From assembly GCA_026713745.1 (NCBI GenBank), contig JAPONU010000099.1, positions 1 through 14,498 of the forward strand: a stretch of DNA of 14,498 nucleotides. Reading direction: 5' to 3'. This DNA comes from a bacterium (GTDB lineage: Bacteria; Actinomycetota; Acidimicrobiia; Acidimicrobiales; CATQHL01). Below are positions 13,670 through 14,498 of the stretch, piece after piece (the stretch's first letter is position 1; each line of letters starts with the position of its first letter). The position numbers and the translations under genes were made by a program. The notes beneath the pieces are model-generated. The model saw only the letters and a list, made by a program, of their open reading frames with translations, was not told where the DNA came from and did not search any database.

Positions 13670-14492
13670 AGGTCTCCCACCACCAGGCGAGCCCGGAGAC
13701 GCCCACGCCGGCGGTGGCGACGAGTGCCCCGCCGAAGCCGCCGATGAGCGCCGTGGCCGGCTCGCACTCCGCTTTCACTGCCGCCAGGATGGACTCTGCG
13801 TCGGCGGGTGCGCCGGCATGGACCGCGGCGACGTGCAGGGCGCGGGGTTCTGGCGGGCGGCTGTGGCGCCACTGGTCCAGGATGCGCCCGTGGGCTCTGG
13901 CCGTGTTCCGGCTCGGGAGCAACCGGCGGATCCGGCCCTCGTGCACGTCGAACAGTGGCCGAACCCCCAGCCGGTCGCCGGCCCGGCCTGCCATCGACGG
14001 GATTCGTCCGCTTCGCACGAGCTGCTCGAGGCTGCCGAGCACTCCGATCAGGCGGACCCGCGTGGCGACGCGGCGGGCGATGTCCGCGACCTCGGCCAGG
14101 TCGGCGCCGCGCCGCGCCGCGACCGCCGCGGCCACAACGGCGAGGGCCTGCCCTCCCGCCGCGTTGGCCGTGTCCACCACGATCGTCGATCCTCCGGCCT
14201 CACGGGCGCCGAGCACCGCCGACCGGTGGCAACTCGACAGCCGCTCCGACAGGGTCAGCACGAGTACGCCGTCGGCGCTCTGGCGTTCTTGCACAGCGCG
14301 GGTGAACGCTCCCGGGCTCGGCGCCGCGGTGCTGAGAGGCCCCGCTGTGAGGAGTTCGTGGGGCGCCAGGGCGTCGTCGGCGACCTCGTTGCCGTCGACA
14401 GTGAGCAGGATCGGCACGACGCTGATGTCCAGCTCGCGTTGCAGTGCCCGCGGCAGTGCCGCGGCGCTGTCGGTCACGACGGCAACGGTCAC
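13653..14492 (-). CDS. DegV-family fatty-acid-binding protein (FakB-like) with altered C-terminal motif
   Basis: A 279-residue DegV-family protein. Such proteins (FakB in Gram-positives) hold a fatty acid while a FakA kinase phosphorylates it. VAVVTDSAAALP opens the protein, followed by LSTAAPSPGAF with Thr55 in the conserved STxxPS motif, LTLSERLSS (79-87) near the usual carboxylate-binding serine, and GSLEQLVRSGRIP in the middle. The family's HxGPG motif is replaced by TAGVG (260-264), so the fatty-acid-contacting histidine is Thr260. The GTG at 14492 is only 6 nt from the window edge, and its ribosome-binding site is outside the window. The start fits family alignments, but an upstream alternative cannot be excluded. 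No FakA-type kinase is visible. It overlaps the map gene tail to tail. Confidence 0.88.
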   Translation of the reverse strand: MTVAVVTDSAAALPRALQRELDISVVPILLTVDGNEVADDALAPHELLTAGPLSTAAPSPGAFTRAVQERQSADGVLVLTLSERLSSCHRSAVLGAREAGGSTIVVDTANAAGGQALAVVAAAVAARRGADLAEVADIARRVATRVRLIGVLGSLEQLVRSGRIPSMAGRAGDRLGVRPLFDVHEGRIRRLLPSRNTARAHGRILDQWRHSRPPEPRALHVAAVHAGAPADAESILAAVKAECEPATALIGGFGGALVATAGVGVSGLAWWWETSIDPL

Positions 14493-14498
14493 GCGGTC

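Noticed and set aside
1..14498. tRNA, rRNA, CRISPR array, transposon or phage genes
   Set aside because: I looked for regular short direct repeats, cloverleaf-like segments and transposase or integrase motifs on both strands and saw none that I could support.

Overview
The window is strongly G+C-rich. It carries several typically actinobacterial genes: a MapB-like methionine aminopeptidase with an N-terminal SH3-motif linker, a DUF6159-type membrane protein, an ECHDC3-like crotonase, and candidate leaderless starts preceded by TANNNT boxes. An Actinomycetota chromosome is likely. Acidimicrobiia or a marine relative is my guess, not something the sequence proves. I see no rRNA, tRNA, CRISPR array, transposase, phage gene or plasmid function.

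Positions 1-5643 (plus strand) hold a hydantoinase/acetone-carboxylase-like locus. A HyuB subunit cut by the window's left edge overlaps a 65-residue protein with a four-cysteine TRASH-type zinc-binding pattern. A roughly 250-base gap follows, carrying a perfect 14-bp inverted repeat. Then come a complete HyuA (ATPase/hydrolase-type subunit) and a second, complete HyuB. HyuA and HyuB families include ATP-dependent 5-oxoprolinases, N-methylhydantoinases and acetone/acetophenone carboxylases, so the substrate cannot be read from sequence. The doubled HyuB with a small zinc protein recalls multi-subunit ketone carboxylases.

Positions 5640-6944 hold a Rid-family protein (minus strand), convergent with HyuB2. 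The two stop codons lie in opposite arms of one hairpin. A divergent SDR oxidoreductase (plus strand) follows. Both could act on carbonyl or imine intermediates from the Hyu locus; this is inferred from proximity only.

Positions 6949-11765 (minus strand) hold, in transcription order, a CDF-type metal transporter, a proline-rich secreted or lipid-anchored protein, a secreted PKD-like protein overlapping it by 115 nt, an AcuI/YhdH acryloyl-CoA reductase, and a six-helix DUF6159-type membrane protein. An A+T-rich island at about 10761-10850 holds a perfect palindrome over the start of the proline-rich gene.

Positions 11872-14492 hold an ECHDC3-like crotonase and the methionine aminopeptidase on the plus strand. 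A DegV-family fatty-acid-binding protein on the minus strand overlaps the aminopeptidase tail to tail by 17 nt.

The strongest leads are the Hyu locus with its zinc protein, several enzymes that lack textbook catalytic residues (Rid, crotonase, DegV), and the palindrome and gene overlap in the secreted-protein pair. I found no clearly new defence or mobile system.
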